This document shows, one piece after another, positions 47,225-57,101 of a stretch of 64,000 bases of DNA. Numbering within the stretch: position 1 is the first letter of the stretch; the number at the start of each line of letters is the position of its first letter. This stretch comes from Nemophila menziesii (lineage: Eukaryota > Streptophyta > Magnoliopsida > Boraginales > Hydrophyllaceae), in NCBI GenBank assembly GCA_029959085.1, contig JARWIR010000010.1, positions 35,642,731-35,706,730 of the forward strand. The letters are read 5' to 3'. The position numbers and the translations under genes are program-made. The notes under the pieces were generated by a model, which worked only from the letters and a program-made list of their open reading frames with translations, did not search any database and had not been told where the DNA came from.

Positions 47225-48767
47225 TGATGTCTCCTCATTTGTGATAGATTTATGTTAAGATGAGACATCATTTTTAGTGATTTAGAAGTCTTTCTAATTG
47301 ATTTTCTTGAGAAATAGTGCACTTTCCTATTTTGAGTCTTGATTTAGTGATATAATATTTTTAGAGCATATTGGGTTTAATTATTTATTTAGTGTGTAGC
47401 TTTAAAGATAATTATGGAGCTTAATTAGAGTCCAAGTCAAATACTACAACTTATGGAAAGAGATTAGCGTGATAATTGGAGATAAGGAAACAAAAGCTAA
47501 AAAGATGGAATAGGAAAAGCTGCCTAAATCTGGGATTCTGCAGCACACGCCTAAAGAAGTGCTATTTACCCCAAGAAATAGGACGATTTTGGTAATTTCC
47601 TTTCATAGGGACATAGATAATTCTGTGAGGATTCTTTTGGTATCTTATGGAGCTCAAACCGACCAATAACGAAGAAGATATGCTCAAAACAGTCCAGCAG
47701 TGTTTATCTTTATTTCCATACGAATTTGAGTTGGGCTAGGAGTCCAATACTTTATCTCTTCCTCAAGAAAACGAATTAGGTCTTCTAAACACCTATAAAT
47801 ACACCCTTATATCACTTGTAAAACAACCCTAGCAATCCTTGCCTCATAGTAGTTAGTCCTTAAAGTTTTATTCTTCCAGATTATTGTAGAGAGCAAGATG
47901 ATGTCTTTTGTAATTTCTTTTAGTTTATTTCCATCAGGTATGAACTAAACTTCCCATAGCTTGGGTTTTGCATAATGTATAATCTATGAATTCTAATTCT
48001 TCTATCTAAGTTTCTTTGGGAATTACATGTTTTAATTTGATATTAGCTTCTTACTTAATATTTGTTTATGTGTTTTGATTTATTGTCTTTCCTAGAACTG
48101 ATCACTTTAGGATTGTTTTAATAGTAGTTAGATGGTCTCCTTAATTGGGTATTTAACTATTGAACCACCACATAATATCTAGTGTCGATATTAGTTCTGA
48201 CAAAACATGATTCTAACTAGATAGTCATTAGGGTTTGTTTTAATCACCATATCACCAATTGATTGTTGCGTTTGCTTAGAGCCTTGGTAGCGCTTGATAA
48301 CTCTAAGAGTGTAACCACGTCTTGGTTGTGCCGTAGCCCCCTTAGTCGCTCTCAAGGTCTAAGGTATGGGAATTTAGAATCCTGACTAAGTATACCAAGA
48401 GCTAATATTCTCCCTTATAAACTAGATCTACAAGACTTAGAAGGATTAGTGCATACTAGCTAAACCTGAGCTATACTTCTCATCTCATATTCTTAGTTAT
48501 TTACTTTATTGTCTTTTATTTTCTTAGTTTTAATTCTTAATTTCGAAAATCTCCTTGTTTTTATTTTCTGTCTTTAATTATTTACTTTTACTCGTTATTT
48601 CTACCCACGTGATTAACACACTTAAGTCCCTGAGAACGAACTCAACTTACTAACTAAAACTTGCATACGTCCTGTAATACTTGCAGTACTGTGCCTGTCT
48701 AGGGTGAGAGTGCATAGTTTTCTTGTCCTTTATTTGTATTAATTTTATCACACCCTAGGCGACACCA
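47225..48767 (+). repeat. Element B 5' LTR, 1543 bp
   Basis: Starts TGATGTCTCC and ends GGCGACACCA. A TATA-like box 'ACCTATAAATACACCC' lies near 47790. A 9-bp inverted repeat TGATGTCTC / GAGACATCA marks its first 50 bases. It is clearly related to the element A LTR. Confidence 0.88.
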
Positions 48768-48773
48768 AGTTTT

Positions 48774-48791
48774 TGGCGCCGCTGTTGGGGA
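48774..48791 (+). other. Primer-binding site of element B
   Basis: TGGCGCCGCTGTTGGGGA, 6 nt after the LTR; a tRNA-Asp-type site with three differences from the exact complement. Confidence 0.85.
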
Positions 48792-48922
48792 CTTGTGTCT
48801 CGTTAGCGTGTGGGTTATCTATTTCGAGTAGTAGTTTTTAATTAGTTTTTATTTTTCAGTTTTTAGTTTTATTTTTCCAGATTTACGCTTGTGGGTTGCT
48901 TTAGTCTTTTTCAGGTTTCACA

Positions 48923-50301
48923 GTGTTTAATTCTTGGCCTCCGTTACCGGAGCCTGAGAGGAGCTTCAGAGTTTACAACAAACGTATTCGTGAGGAAAGA
49001 GCCTTGAGAAGAGCTATGGCAGACATGCAAGATAATGATCCGGAGTTAGTTTACTTTGCACCAGGAGGACCTCCAGCATTTATTCCACATGTGTACAACA
49101 ACAACATCCTTTAGGAGGAGGTAATGGGCAGAATAATCAACAGAATCGAGTAGAGCAAGACCTCCCTGGTCTTCATGTACCGTTTCATGTTCAACCAATA
49201 GGTTACCGTCCTCCAGAGATCCAAAATATCAAATTTCGACCCGATCCGGGTATGCTCAGTCAGTTTCAAAGTTTTGGACTCTACAATGGTACAGCAATTC
49301 AAGATCAGGTAAGATCGATTCAGAAGTTCATGCAGATTTGTGATGCCTACATTACTCTTGGCATTACACGCGAGCAACTGTATTGTCATATGTTTTCGTT
49401 CTTCTTGACCGGTAGAGCTAACGAATGGCTAGAAAGACAACCACATGGAACAATTCTTTCTTGGAGAGAACTTCAAGCCGCGTTCTTTAACCGATTTTAT
49501 CTGAAGAGCATGAGACTTAAAGATCAAACGGAGCTTGCAAGATTTTGTCAAGAGGATGGAGAAACAGTAGGAGAGTCATGGACAAGATTTCAACAAAAAT
49601 TAGCTAGATGCCCGCTCCATGGTTATACCCCTACTCTACAACTCGCTATATTTTATGAAGGACTTAATGATAAAGGTAGAGAGAAGGTGGATAACATTGG
49701 AAAGGGTAATTTCGTGTACATGAATCATAATGAAGCTTCCGAGGTTCTAGAAAATATTATGGAACAAGAAAAGACCCGAGGAACGCTTCGTTTAGATGCA
49801 GAAACTGCGAACTCAGCTCAAATATCCGCGTTAGAAAACCAAATCAAAGAGCTGAAAATAGAGATGCAAAAAAATTTAGCCGCTGCAAACGTAGTACAAG
49901 AAGCACAAGGTTGTCAACAATGTGGGGTTAACAATCATACATGGGAAGAGTGCGAATCAAATCCGCAATCTGTTTACTTTATATCCAACCGCGGAGGTTA
50001 TCAATGGGGTAACCGAAACCATCCGGGTATGCAGTATTCAAATCCACAAGGGGCCGCTAATCCTGGTCATTATCAACCGCGCCCCCAGAACAACTCTTTC
50101 CAACAGAAAGGTCAGTACCAAAATCAATATCAGAATAGACCATCTCCCCCTCAACAACCTTCTCAAGATGCATATACCGACTCGTTAGATCAGAAAGCTT
50201 TACCTCAGTATCCTCAAGAAGGATCTATGGACAATCAACAGATAGCACAAGCTCTGGACCGTTTGACCACGACTATGAACGCTCAGGAAGAGAAAGTCTG
50301 A
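48923..50301 (+). pseudogene. Element B gag with frameshift
   Basis: The N-terminal frame 48923-49114 ('PEPERSFRVYNKRIREERAL') shifts near 49098 into the main frame, which carries 'IKFRPDPGMLSQFQSFGLYN', 'SIQKFMQICDAYITLGITRE', 'LQAAFFNRFYLKSMRLKDQT' (retrotransposon gag/capsid), a coiled coil near 49830-49880, and one zinc knuckle CQQCGVNNHTWEEC near 49914-49955. A Gln/Asn/Pro-rich region follows. It ends at TGA 50299-50301; the same frame continues beyond. Confidence 0.88.
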
Positions 50302-51138
50302 GGACAAGATGCCATACTTCAGACGTTAGGTACTCAAGTAGAACAGTTAAACAAAGTTTTAACAAATTTAATGGAACAAAAGGAAGTAAAGGCAATCGAA
50401 GGAGGTGAAAACAATGTTGGGTTCGAAGCTTGCAAGGCAATTTGCCTTGAAATTGAAGTAGAACAGAATGAAGTACCGCATGCTGCCGTTAGTGCCGTGG
50501 AAGTTCCGAGTACCGAAGAAGAACCAACCAAGTCTAGCCCCGTGGAATCTGACTGTTCTGAGGTTTATGTGGAGGACGATCCAGAGAAAGCCGAATTTAT
50601 ACAAGTTCTGAAGAAGATGCAAGAGGAAATTCGATCGGTTATGGATTATCAAGCTGAGCTAAATTCGAAAGTTGAAGATGAAGTTGCACCTGCTGTGCAA
50701 GAAGAGTAAGAAGAGGAGAAGGTGGAATTGCCACCTATTGTTCAACCAGTGTCATCAACTATTCCTGATACAAATCCTAAGGATGACACTGTACTCAAGA
50801 CATTTGTAGAGGCGTACCAACCTGAAAATATCAACGCCCAAATGCTTGAGATTGCGAAGAGAGGACTTACACCGCAACAAGTTTTTACGCAAGTTATTCC
50901 TGAGAAAGAGGCGAGTGTAGAAATCCCAAGAGAGAACCTGAGGGTTTCAAGAAGAAGTGAAAGAGAGCTACCAACAAAGCTTAAAGATCCGGGAAGTTTC
51001 AATCTTCCTATTCAATTACATAGTATGCTCAAGGTGAAAGCTATGTACGATGTGGGTTCTGGTGTGAATCTTATGCCTAAGTCCGTGTTCGAGAAACTTG
51101 GACTTCAGAAATCAGAGAAAACTCCAGTGAAGTTGTAG
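50302..51138 (+). pseudogene. Element B acidic linker and aspartic protease
   Basis: After the gag TGA the frame continues (50371-50709, very acidic), meets a TAA at 50707-50709, and continues to 51138 with a linker ('FVEAYQPENINAQMLEIAKR') and the Athila-type protease 'YDVGSGVNLMPKSVFEKLGL'. The catalytic Asp is present, but the usual DLGAS is changed to DVGSG. A TAG at 51136-51138 interrupts it. Confidence 0.82.
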
Positions 51139-51696
51139 TTCGCTGACAACTCAATTAAGAGGACATGGGGAACAGTGGAGGACGTCTTGGTCCGTGCAGG
51201 TAATATCGCCATCCCTACTGACTTTGTTATTCTTGAGTTTGATGTAGATAAGCAGGTTCCAATCATACTTGGACGGCCTTTAATGGCGACAAGTCAAAGT
51301 GTCATCAACTTCCAAGAAGGGACCATCACCCTCCATGCAAAGAATGTATCCGAGACCTTCTATGTCTTGGTTAAGAAACCGAAGAAGTTAGATCCCACCG
51401 TTCCTGTCATCCACAGCCTTTCACATCACAAAGTCCCTCCTGAGAAGATCCACTTAAAGCATGTGGATACTGAGCCAAACATTGAGTTTGGGGTTGGCCA
51501 TGAAGTTCAATGGAAAGCTCACAAACGCGAGAATAGGCCACGAAGTTTCAAAGACTCGTGGATGGGACCATTCATTGTCACTAAGGTTGTTTCAGCCAAG
51601 GTGATAGAAATTCGACCCAAAACTGGGGTCAAGCGCAGATTAGTTGACGTTCATAGCCTAACTCGTTGTTGGGGAGGCTATATTAGCAAATCTTGA
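51139..51696 (+). pseudogene. Element B protease C-terminus fused to integrase tail
   Basis: Continues the protease ('DFVILEFDVDKQVPIILGRP', 'VINFQEGTITLHAKN'), then near 51450-51530 goes directly into an integrase C-terminal segment ('FKDSWMGPFIVTKVVSAKVI', 'GVKRRLVDVHSLTR'). RT, RNase H and the integrase zinc and catalytic domains, normally some 1000 residues, are missing at this point. The junction is open and in frame, so the deletion derivative could have been expressed. Confidence 0.85.
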
Positions 51697-51929
51697 TAGA
51701 GGTAACACGTCTAACTTTGAAAGACGTTAAACAAAAGTGCTGTACGGGAGACAACCCGCAATTTTATTTTATGTTTTTATGTATTTTACGTTTTTAGTTT
51801 ATGTTTAGTTTAGTTGTTTTTAGCTGATAATACATATTTGATAAAGGTATTAGTGTTTTTTATGATTAGGTAATGGAGAAATCGAGTTAGGGAAGCGAAC
51901 AAAAAATTTTCGGAAAAGCTGAAGCAGGG

Positions 51930-52195
51930 GGGCGGTATACCGGACCTCAGCCCCGGTATACCGCAGGTGAAGAAAACCCGTACCACGGGTAGGTGCCACG
52001 TGTTTTATGCCGAGGAGAAAAAAAATCTGACCAATGAGCCCGGTATACCGGACCCTATGCGCGGTATACCGCGGGTCCAAAAACCCGTGCCACGGGTTGC
52101 TAGTGCGTGTTTATTGCCGAGACGAAAATTTTTGGAGCATCAGATGTTCCGGTATACCGGAGGATATGCCCGGTAAATCGCGCCGCGCCGACTGG
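51930..52195 (+). promoter_or_regulatory. Palindrome array of element B
   Basis: Five GGTATACC palindromes, mostly as CGGTATACCG, at about 51936, 51955, 52042, 52061 and 52151. They alternate with a second palindrome ACCCGTrCCACGGGT (51976, 52083) and with 'TTTATGCCGAGACGA'-like blocks, giving a repeat of roughly 105-110 bp. GC is well above the surroundings. The same motif set occurs at the same place in element C. A cis-regulatory role is inferred from its position before a TATA-like box and ORF2. Confidence 0.7.
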
Positions 52196-52219
52196 AGAGA
52201 GAAAAACGGGTTTCAAGTG

Positions 52220-52227
52220 TATAAAAG
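52220..52227 (+). promoter_or_regulatory. TATA-like box before ORF2 of element B
   Basis: TATAAAAG directly downstream of the palindrome array, followed by a pyrimidine-rich leader ('CCTCTTTCTCTTCTCC' near 52266) and the ORF2 ATG at 52631. A functional internal promoter is an inference. Confidence 0.55.
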
Positions 52228-52774
52228 AGGTATTAAAGCCATTATTCCGAATTTTATAAACCTTAAGCCTCTTTCTCTTCTCCAAAACTCTCCCAACTCC
52301 ATTGAAGCTCATCAAAACCTTCACCAATCATCAAAACACTACCCAATCATCAAGAAAAACACATCAAATCTTCTCTCCACATCATTACACAAGAGATTCA
52401 AGCTACCAATCCTCACCAAATCCATCAAATTGAAGAATCAAGAGCTCAAATTTCTAAAATTCATCCTACAATTTCTTAAATCCAAGCCAACCCATTACAA
52501 ATCCACCTCACCCACATAGAGATTCATCATCCATTCATATTTCCTAAGCCAAATCAAGCTTGTTCAACCAAAAATTCACAAGTTCAAATTTCAACGGTTG
52601 CTAAAGCTTTGAGTTGGGGGTTAATTGAAGATGACTAATAGAACAACAATTTTAGCTAGCAAGAGGGAGGTGAAGAACAACAAGGGATTGGATTTAATCA
52701 AGAAATCAAATAACAAAGGTTCTAGTTCTAAATCAAAGGGTAAAGATAAAGTTGAAGATACTGCGATACCTTTG

Positions 52775-54523
52775 TGATGTCTCCCTATTTGTTCTAATTA
52801 TTAGCCCATTGGAGACATCCTTTTAGGTGAATAAATGACTTATTTTATAGACTTTTAAGCTTATTTGATCATATTGCACTTTCTCCCCTTGGAAATTAAC
52901 TATTTGCAGAATCTGAGCTTTTGTACGTAAATTTGACTATTTTTAATGCAAAGTTAATTGGTTCTTGAATCTCATGAAAGACCAATCCAAGGAGAAAAAG
53001 TGAGAATAAAGTCTTAGTGTATTTTAGAGTGTTAGGAAATGATTTCTAGTCGAGTTTCTATTTTTAGAGTACACTTTCCTATTTCGATTTCTTGATTTAT
53101 TGATTTATTCTTTTTAAGCATATGCGGTTTAATTATTTATTTAATGTGAAGCTTTAAAGAGATAAATGGTAATTACTTAGAGGCCGAGTCAAGATAAAGA
53201 TGAAAGGAAAGAAGATTTACATGGAATTAAGAAGATTTAGGAAAGATTTATTCAAAGGAGGAAAAGATAAAGCTGCCTTTTGAAATCTGAAATTCAGCCA
53301 CGTTTTAGAGATAAAATCATAATAAAATATTGGCATGGATTCTGGATGAATGGTCTGCACCAATAGAAAGAGCTTTCCAAGACAAACAGTTTCATATATT
53401 GGAACTTCTCAAACGGATAAGTATTGAAAAAGATATGACCAAATCAAATCAGCAGAATCTTATCTTTTAGAGCTACGAATTTTAGAGTCCTTGACTTGTC
53501 TTCCACTCCAAGTAAATTCGACCTAGGGTCTTCCAACACCTATAAAAACACCCCTTAGACCTCATTATTCAGTACCTCTCATAATTCATTCAATATATAC
53601 ATCCTTAGAGAGAGCGTCAAGAGGCGGAAGCAAGAGCAGAAGCTGGAGACTGTCTATATCTCCAACAACAGTTCAAGCCAATTCCTCTATCTAGGTTCTT
53701 ATTTTATTTCTGTTATTAGGAACATGTATATTATTAATTTCTTTATTATTTTTACTTTCAATATGAGCTAAACATTAATTACTTGAGAATCGTAATAGGA
53801 TGAACCCTAATTAATTTAATTTATGTTTTGAATTTGGGATTGTTATGATTTAAATTGAATTAGGTTTTAGATATTGGATATTACTTTGTTCTTAATCACT
53901 ATTTCTTTTCCGTACAACTAGAAATAGATTTTAGTATTTGGGCTATTCACTTTAGTGGCGAAGTGATCATCCGACAGGGGGGTTTGAATACAGATCTAGG
54001 TAATACCCGTGTAATGTCCGTTATTGACCGACATGCTTAACTAGTTACATAGCCAAAGAGGTACAATCATATCATCCGAAGAGGCATATTCGACCATACA
54101 TGTGTTTATGATACTTTAGGATAGCTTCTAGGTCTACCCGACAGGGGGCTAGGAGATATTAGAGTCCCGACTAATATTATAATTCCAATTCTACCCTTAA
54201 ACATAGCATAGATTATATTGATTAAGTGGATTCTTTGCGAGACTCAAGTATAGCTCATATCTGCATCTAGTCCTTTAGTATTTATTTTCAGTTATTTATT
54301 TTCATGCATTCTTAGGATTAATATAAAAACCGAATAAATATTTCTCATCTTTTATTTTCTGTATTTGCAATTACTACTTATCTGTTGAACACTTGGGTTA
54401 TACCAGTCCAATCCCTGAGAACGAATCCGACTTATCAGAGTATTACTTGGACAACCGTACACTTGCGGTATTGTGGTTCCTTTTATTTATCGCATTAATT
54501 TTATAACACCCCAGGACCCACCA
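52775..54523 (+). repeat. Element C 5' LTR
   Basis: TGATGTCTCC...GACCCACCA. A terminal inverted stem GATGTCTCC / GGAGACATC is separated by about 26 nt. A TATA-like box 'CACCTATAAAAACACC' near 53540 is the likely core promoter. Differences from the 3' LTR were seen near 52924, 53089, 53386, 53789-53791, 54066 and 54437. Confidence 0.94.
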
Positions 54524-54529
54524 AGTTTT

Positions 54530-54630
54530 TGGCGCCGTTGCCGGGGATTTATTTTAGTTATTCTATTGTGATTTGATCGATTTTAAAACCCCAGCAGCAC
54601 CACCAAGTTTTTGGCGCCGCTGCCGGGGAT
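54530..54630 (+). other. Duplicated primer-binding site of element C
   Basis: The first PBS, TGGCGCCGTTGCCGGGGAT (54530-54548), is an exact complement of the plant tRNA-Asp(GUC) 3' end. A second, TGGCGCCGCTGCCGGGGAT (54612-54630), has one mismatch and is preceded by its own copy of the LTR terminus (CACCACCA AGTTTT). The spacing is 82 bp. Confidence 0.88.
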
Positions 54631-54773
54631 TGCAGCGTGTGACCCCGGTGTTTAATTTTTAAGTAGTTTTAATTGTTTATTTATTTTTATTTTTCAGTTT
54701 TACGCTTGGTTTTTGTTTTTGTTTTCTTTTACAGGTTCTTTATTCAGGTAATGATCAAGAGATTTAATTGAAT

Positions 54774-55985
54774 ATGTATAGAGGACATTACCCGGATCCC
54801 GATCCATACGAATATTGGGAAGACTCTTCGGGACAACAACAATGGGGTAGTAACTTCTACCAACAACCTTATCAATACCCGCAAGAGCAAGGATGGAACA
54901 ATCAATGGATCGAGAACAGTCAACAGCAGCTATCATATCACTATCAACACGAGCATGAATGGAACAACCAGTGGGTTGAGAACATTCAACAACCTCCACC
55001 CTCACCACAAATTTCCCAGTTATATAAATCAGTTACAGAACTTATGGGCTTATATGAACAATCGCAGAAGTTAGCAGATGAAAGAGATTCCCGCTTGCAA
55101 AGAATGCAAAAGGAGCTAGACGAAATGGAATCCATAATTAATTCTCAGCATTTTGCCAATAATATCAAGTCTTATGAAGATGGAAGATATCAACCGGAAG
55201 AAATAGTTGAGGAGGAGGTGTTGAAGGAAGGTATTAGTTCTAGTGATATGAACACTGTGCCGATTATAAATGAAGACCACCATGTGGTTGAGAATCTTGT
55301 TAGCATAGTGGAAGAAGGAGTAGCAACGCAAATCCTAGAAGTTGACACAGAGATTGCTATTCCTATGGTGCGTGCACATGATCAATATACTGAACACAAA
55401 CAAGAAGAAGAAGCGATCGAGATTGTTGAAATTCCACATCAAGAATATGATGAAGTAATAGTGGAAGATTGGGTTGAAAGCGAAGACGAATGTGAAGTGG
55501 TTGAGATATCCACCGAAGAATTCAAAGATCACAATACAATAGAAGTTGAAACTCCACCACAAAAAGTTCACCAATCACTATCTCCACCACAAATCATCAT
55601 TAGAGATAGAATATCGGAATCACCTCTATCACTACAAATGATTAATAGATGCTACGCAAGAAAGGTGCTACACCGCGAGAGCAAAGCGGCAAGGAAGAGC
55701 ACCTACCCACCACACTTTAAAGAGGAACGCGAGATTAAGGAGAATAAAAAAGAGCTTATACCGTTGAGGACGGTTATCTACTATCGTGTGGTGAAGAACG
55801 AGTTTCGCTATGAGAGCAAGGAGGCGAAACGAAGATACTACCCTCCCCTTTTCAGAGATCGTTTGAATAAAATTTTAAGGGGGAAGGTTCTGAAGCTTAC
55901 ATACCAAGGACGAGGCGAATTCAAGCGGAGGAGAACCGTAAGGGCCTCAATACCATCTTCAAGGAAGGTAACGCGTAAAACTTAA
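54774..55985 (+). CDS. Element C ORF1, protein of unknown family (403 aa)
   Basis: The first ATG of the open frame is 54774. The N-terminus is Tyr/Gln/Trp-rich with two related blocks ('QPYQYPQEQGWNNQWIENSQ' and 'HYQHEHEWNNQWVENIQQ'). A coiled-coil-like stretch follows ('YEQSQKLADERDSRLQRMQK', about residues 95-125), then a long acidic centre (about 145-260). The basic C-terminus has an internal repeat 'ESKAARKSTYPPHF' / 'ESKEAKRRYYPPLF'. There is no zinc knuckle, protease DTG/DSG, RT or integrase motif, and no membrane segment. It occupies the gag position and is intact between two nearly identical LTRs. The acidic-centre/basic-tail layout could suit an RNA- or gag-binding protein, but that is speculation. 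Confidence 0.75.
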   Translation: MYRGHYPDPDPYEYWEDSSGQQQWGSNFYQQPYQYPQEQGWNNQWIENSQQQLSYHYQHEHEWNNQWVENIQQPPPSPQISQLYKSVTELMGLYEQSQKLADERDSRLQRMQKELDEMESIINSQHFANNIKSYEDGRYQPEEIVEEEVLKEGISSSDMNTVPIINEDHHVVENLVSIVEEGVATQILEVDTEIAIPMVRAHDQYTEHKQEEEAIEIVEIPHQEYDEVIVEDWVESEDECEVVEISTEEFKDHNTIEVETPPQKVHQSLSPPQIIIRDRISESPLSLQMINRCYARKVLHRESKAARKSTYPPHFKEEREIKENKKELIPLRTVIYYRVVKNEFRYESKEAKRRYYPPLFRDRLNKILRGKVLKLTYQGRGEFKRRRTVRASIPSSRKVTRKT

Positions 55986-56160
55986 AGACATAATAAACAA
56001 AAGTGCTTCTTGGGAGACAACCCATGTTTAATTTGCTTTAAGTTTTTAAATTCCTAGTGTATAATTCTAAGTTAGTGTCGAGTTTTAGTGTCTACTTTTA
56101 AAAGAAATGAGAAAGGTAGTGTGTTAATGGTGCAGCAATCGATTCAAGGGAAAAATTCGG
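55986..56160 (+). other. Element C spacer after ORF1
   Basis: Begins with 'AAAGTGCTTCTTGGGAGACAACCC', which matches the sequence right after element B's integrase tail ('AAAGTGCTGTACGGGAGACAACCC' region near 51735), showing the shared backbone. Confidence 0.7.
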
Positions 56161-56164
56161 CGCG

Positions 56165-56480
56165 AGGTCTGGTATACCGCGTGAGATGACCGGTATACCG
56201 GAGGAAGAAAACCCGTGTCACGTGTTACTCACGCGGGTTTTTAACAGAAGTAAGAAAAAAAATTCGATGCGCGGTCCGGTATACCGCGTGAGCTGTTCGG
56301 TATACCGCAGGAGGGAAAAACCCGTACCACGGGTTAGGTACCGCGGGTTTTTGGACAGAGAAACAGTAGCAAAAACCCGTGCCACGGGGTATATATCACG
56401 GGTTCTTGGCAGAGACGAAAAAAAACGAAACAACAGAAGCTGTGGTACACCGCGGCTTAGGCCCGGTGCACCGCGCCATG
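56165..56480 (+). promoter_or_regulatory. Palindrome array of element C
   Basis: GGTATACC palindromes near 56171, 56192, 56277 and 56300, in pairs about 22 bp apart, each pair followed by an ACCCGTrcCACGGGT-type palindrome (56212, 56319, 56376). The last pair has drifted to GGTACACC / GGTGCACC. It has the same order and location (after ORF1, before ORF2) as in element B. Confidence 0.7.
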
Positions 56481-56575
56481 ACGGTTTGTGAGGAGTTTGA
56501 GGCCCATTCAACTTCTTACCTTGTCAAGATAAAACCCTAGCCTTCCCCAATACGAATTTTTCAGAACTTAACCCT

Positions 56576-56581
56576 TATATA
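56576..56581 (+). promoter_or_regulatory. TATA-like box before ORF2 of element C
   Basis: TATATA in CCCTTATATACCTGC, about 95 bp after the palindrome array, followed by a C/T/A-rich leader ('AAATCCTTCCTCCTATTTC' near 56610) and ATG at 56877. Comparable in layout to element B. Confidence 0.45.
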
Positions 56582-56876
56582 CCTGCACAAAGACCACTAC
56601 AACACCAAAGAACATCAAATCCTTCCTCCTATTTCATTCCATACACACATCCAACACCACAATCCTTCAAGAAAATCAAGAATTCTTCTCCTTCAAGCTT
56701 TAGCCTCTTCATCAAAGCTTCAATCTTATTCATTAAACCTTCCCCAAGCCATTACATATCCATTACCCATCTCATATAACACCATAATCCTTCATTACAA
56801 ATCCTCAAAACATCAAATTTCAAAACTCTTCTCTAGTTTTTGATTATTTGAATTTTTGAGTTTGGGGTTCATTGAG

Positions 56877-57071
56877 ATGTCGAAGATTGGGAAGACAAGA
56901 ATACCATGGAGAGGAAGAGTAAGTTGGAGAACCTCTTATTACTTTTGGGTGTTGAAAGATGTAGTTGGAAGAATGGAAACTTTGGAGGATAATCATGAAG
57001 AGCTGATTGACAACCATAGGAAAAAGTCACAAAAGAGTTGGAGCTTATGCAAATCATATTACGTGGAGTGA
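56877..57071 (+). pseudogene. Element C ORF2 remnant
   Basis: ATG 56877 with a basic start ('MSKIGKTRIPWRGR') and a short coiled-coil segment ('RMETLEDNHEELIDNHRK'). A +1 shift after this would continue as 'VTKELELMQIILRGVSNVQH' to a stop near 57101. It corresponds to the two ends of element B's ORF2 with the large middle domain deleted. Confidence 0.6.
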
Positions 57072-57101
57072 GCAATGTTCAACATGCCACCTACGCAACA
57101 T

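Noticed and set aside
55116..55574. Two hydrophobic - strand ORFs that might look like membrane proteins
   Set aside because: They are reverse-strand shadows of the acidic, codon-biased element C ORF1.
54700..56600. Possible env gene with membrane domains in element C
   Set aside because: No signal peptide or hydrophobic segment is present in ORF1 or the ORF2 remnant, so an envelope function is not supported.
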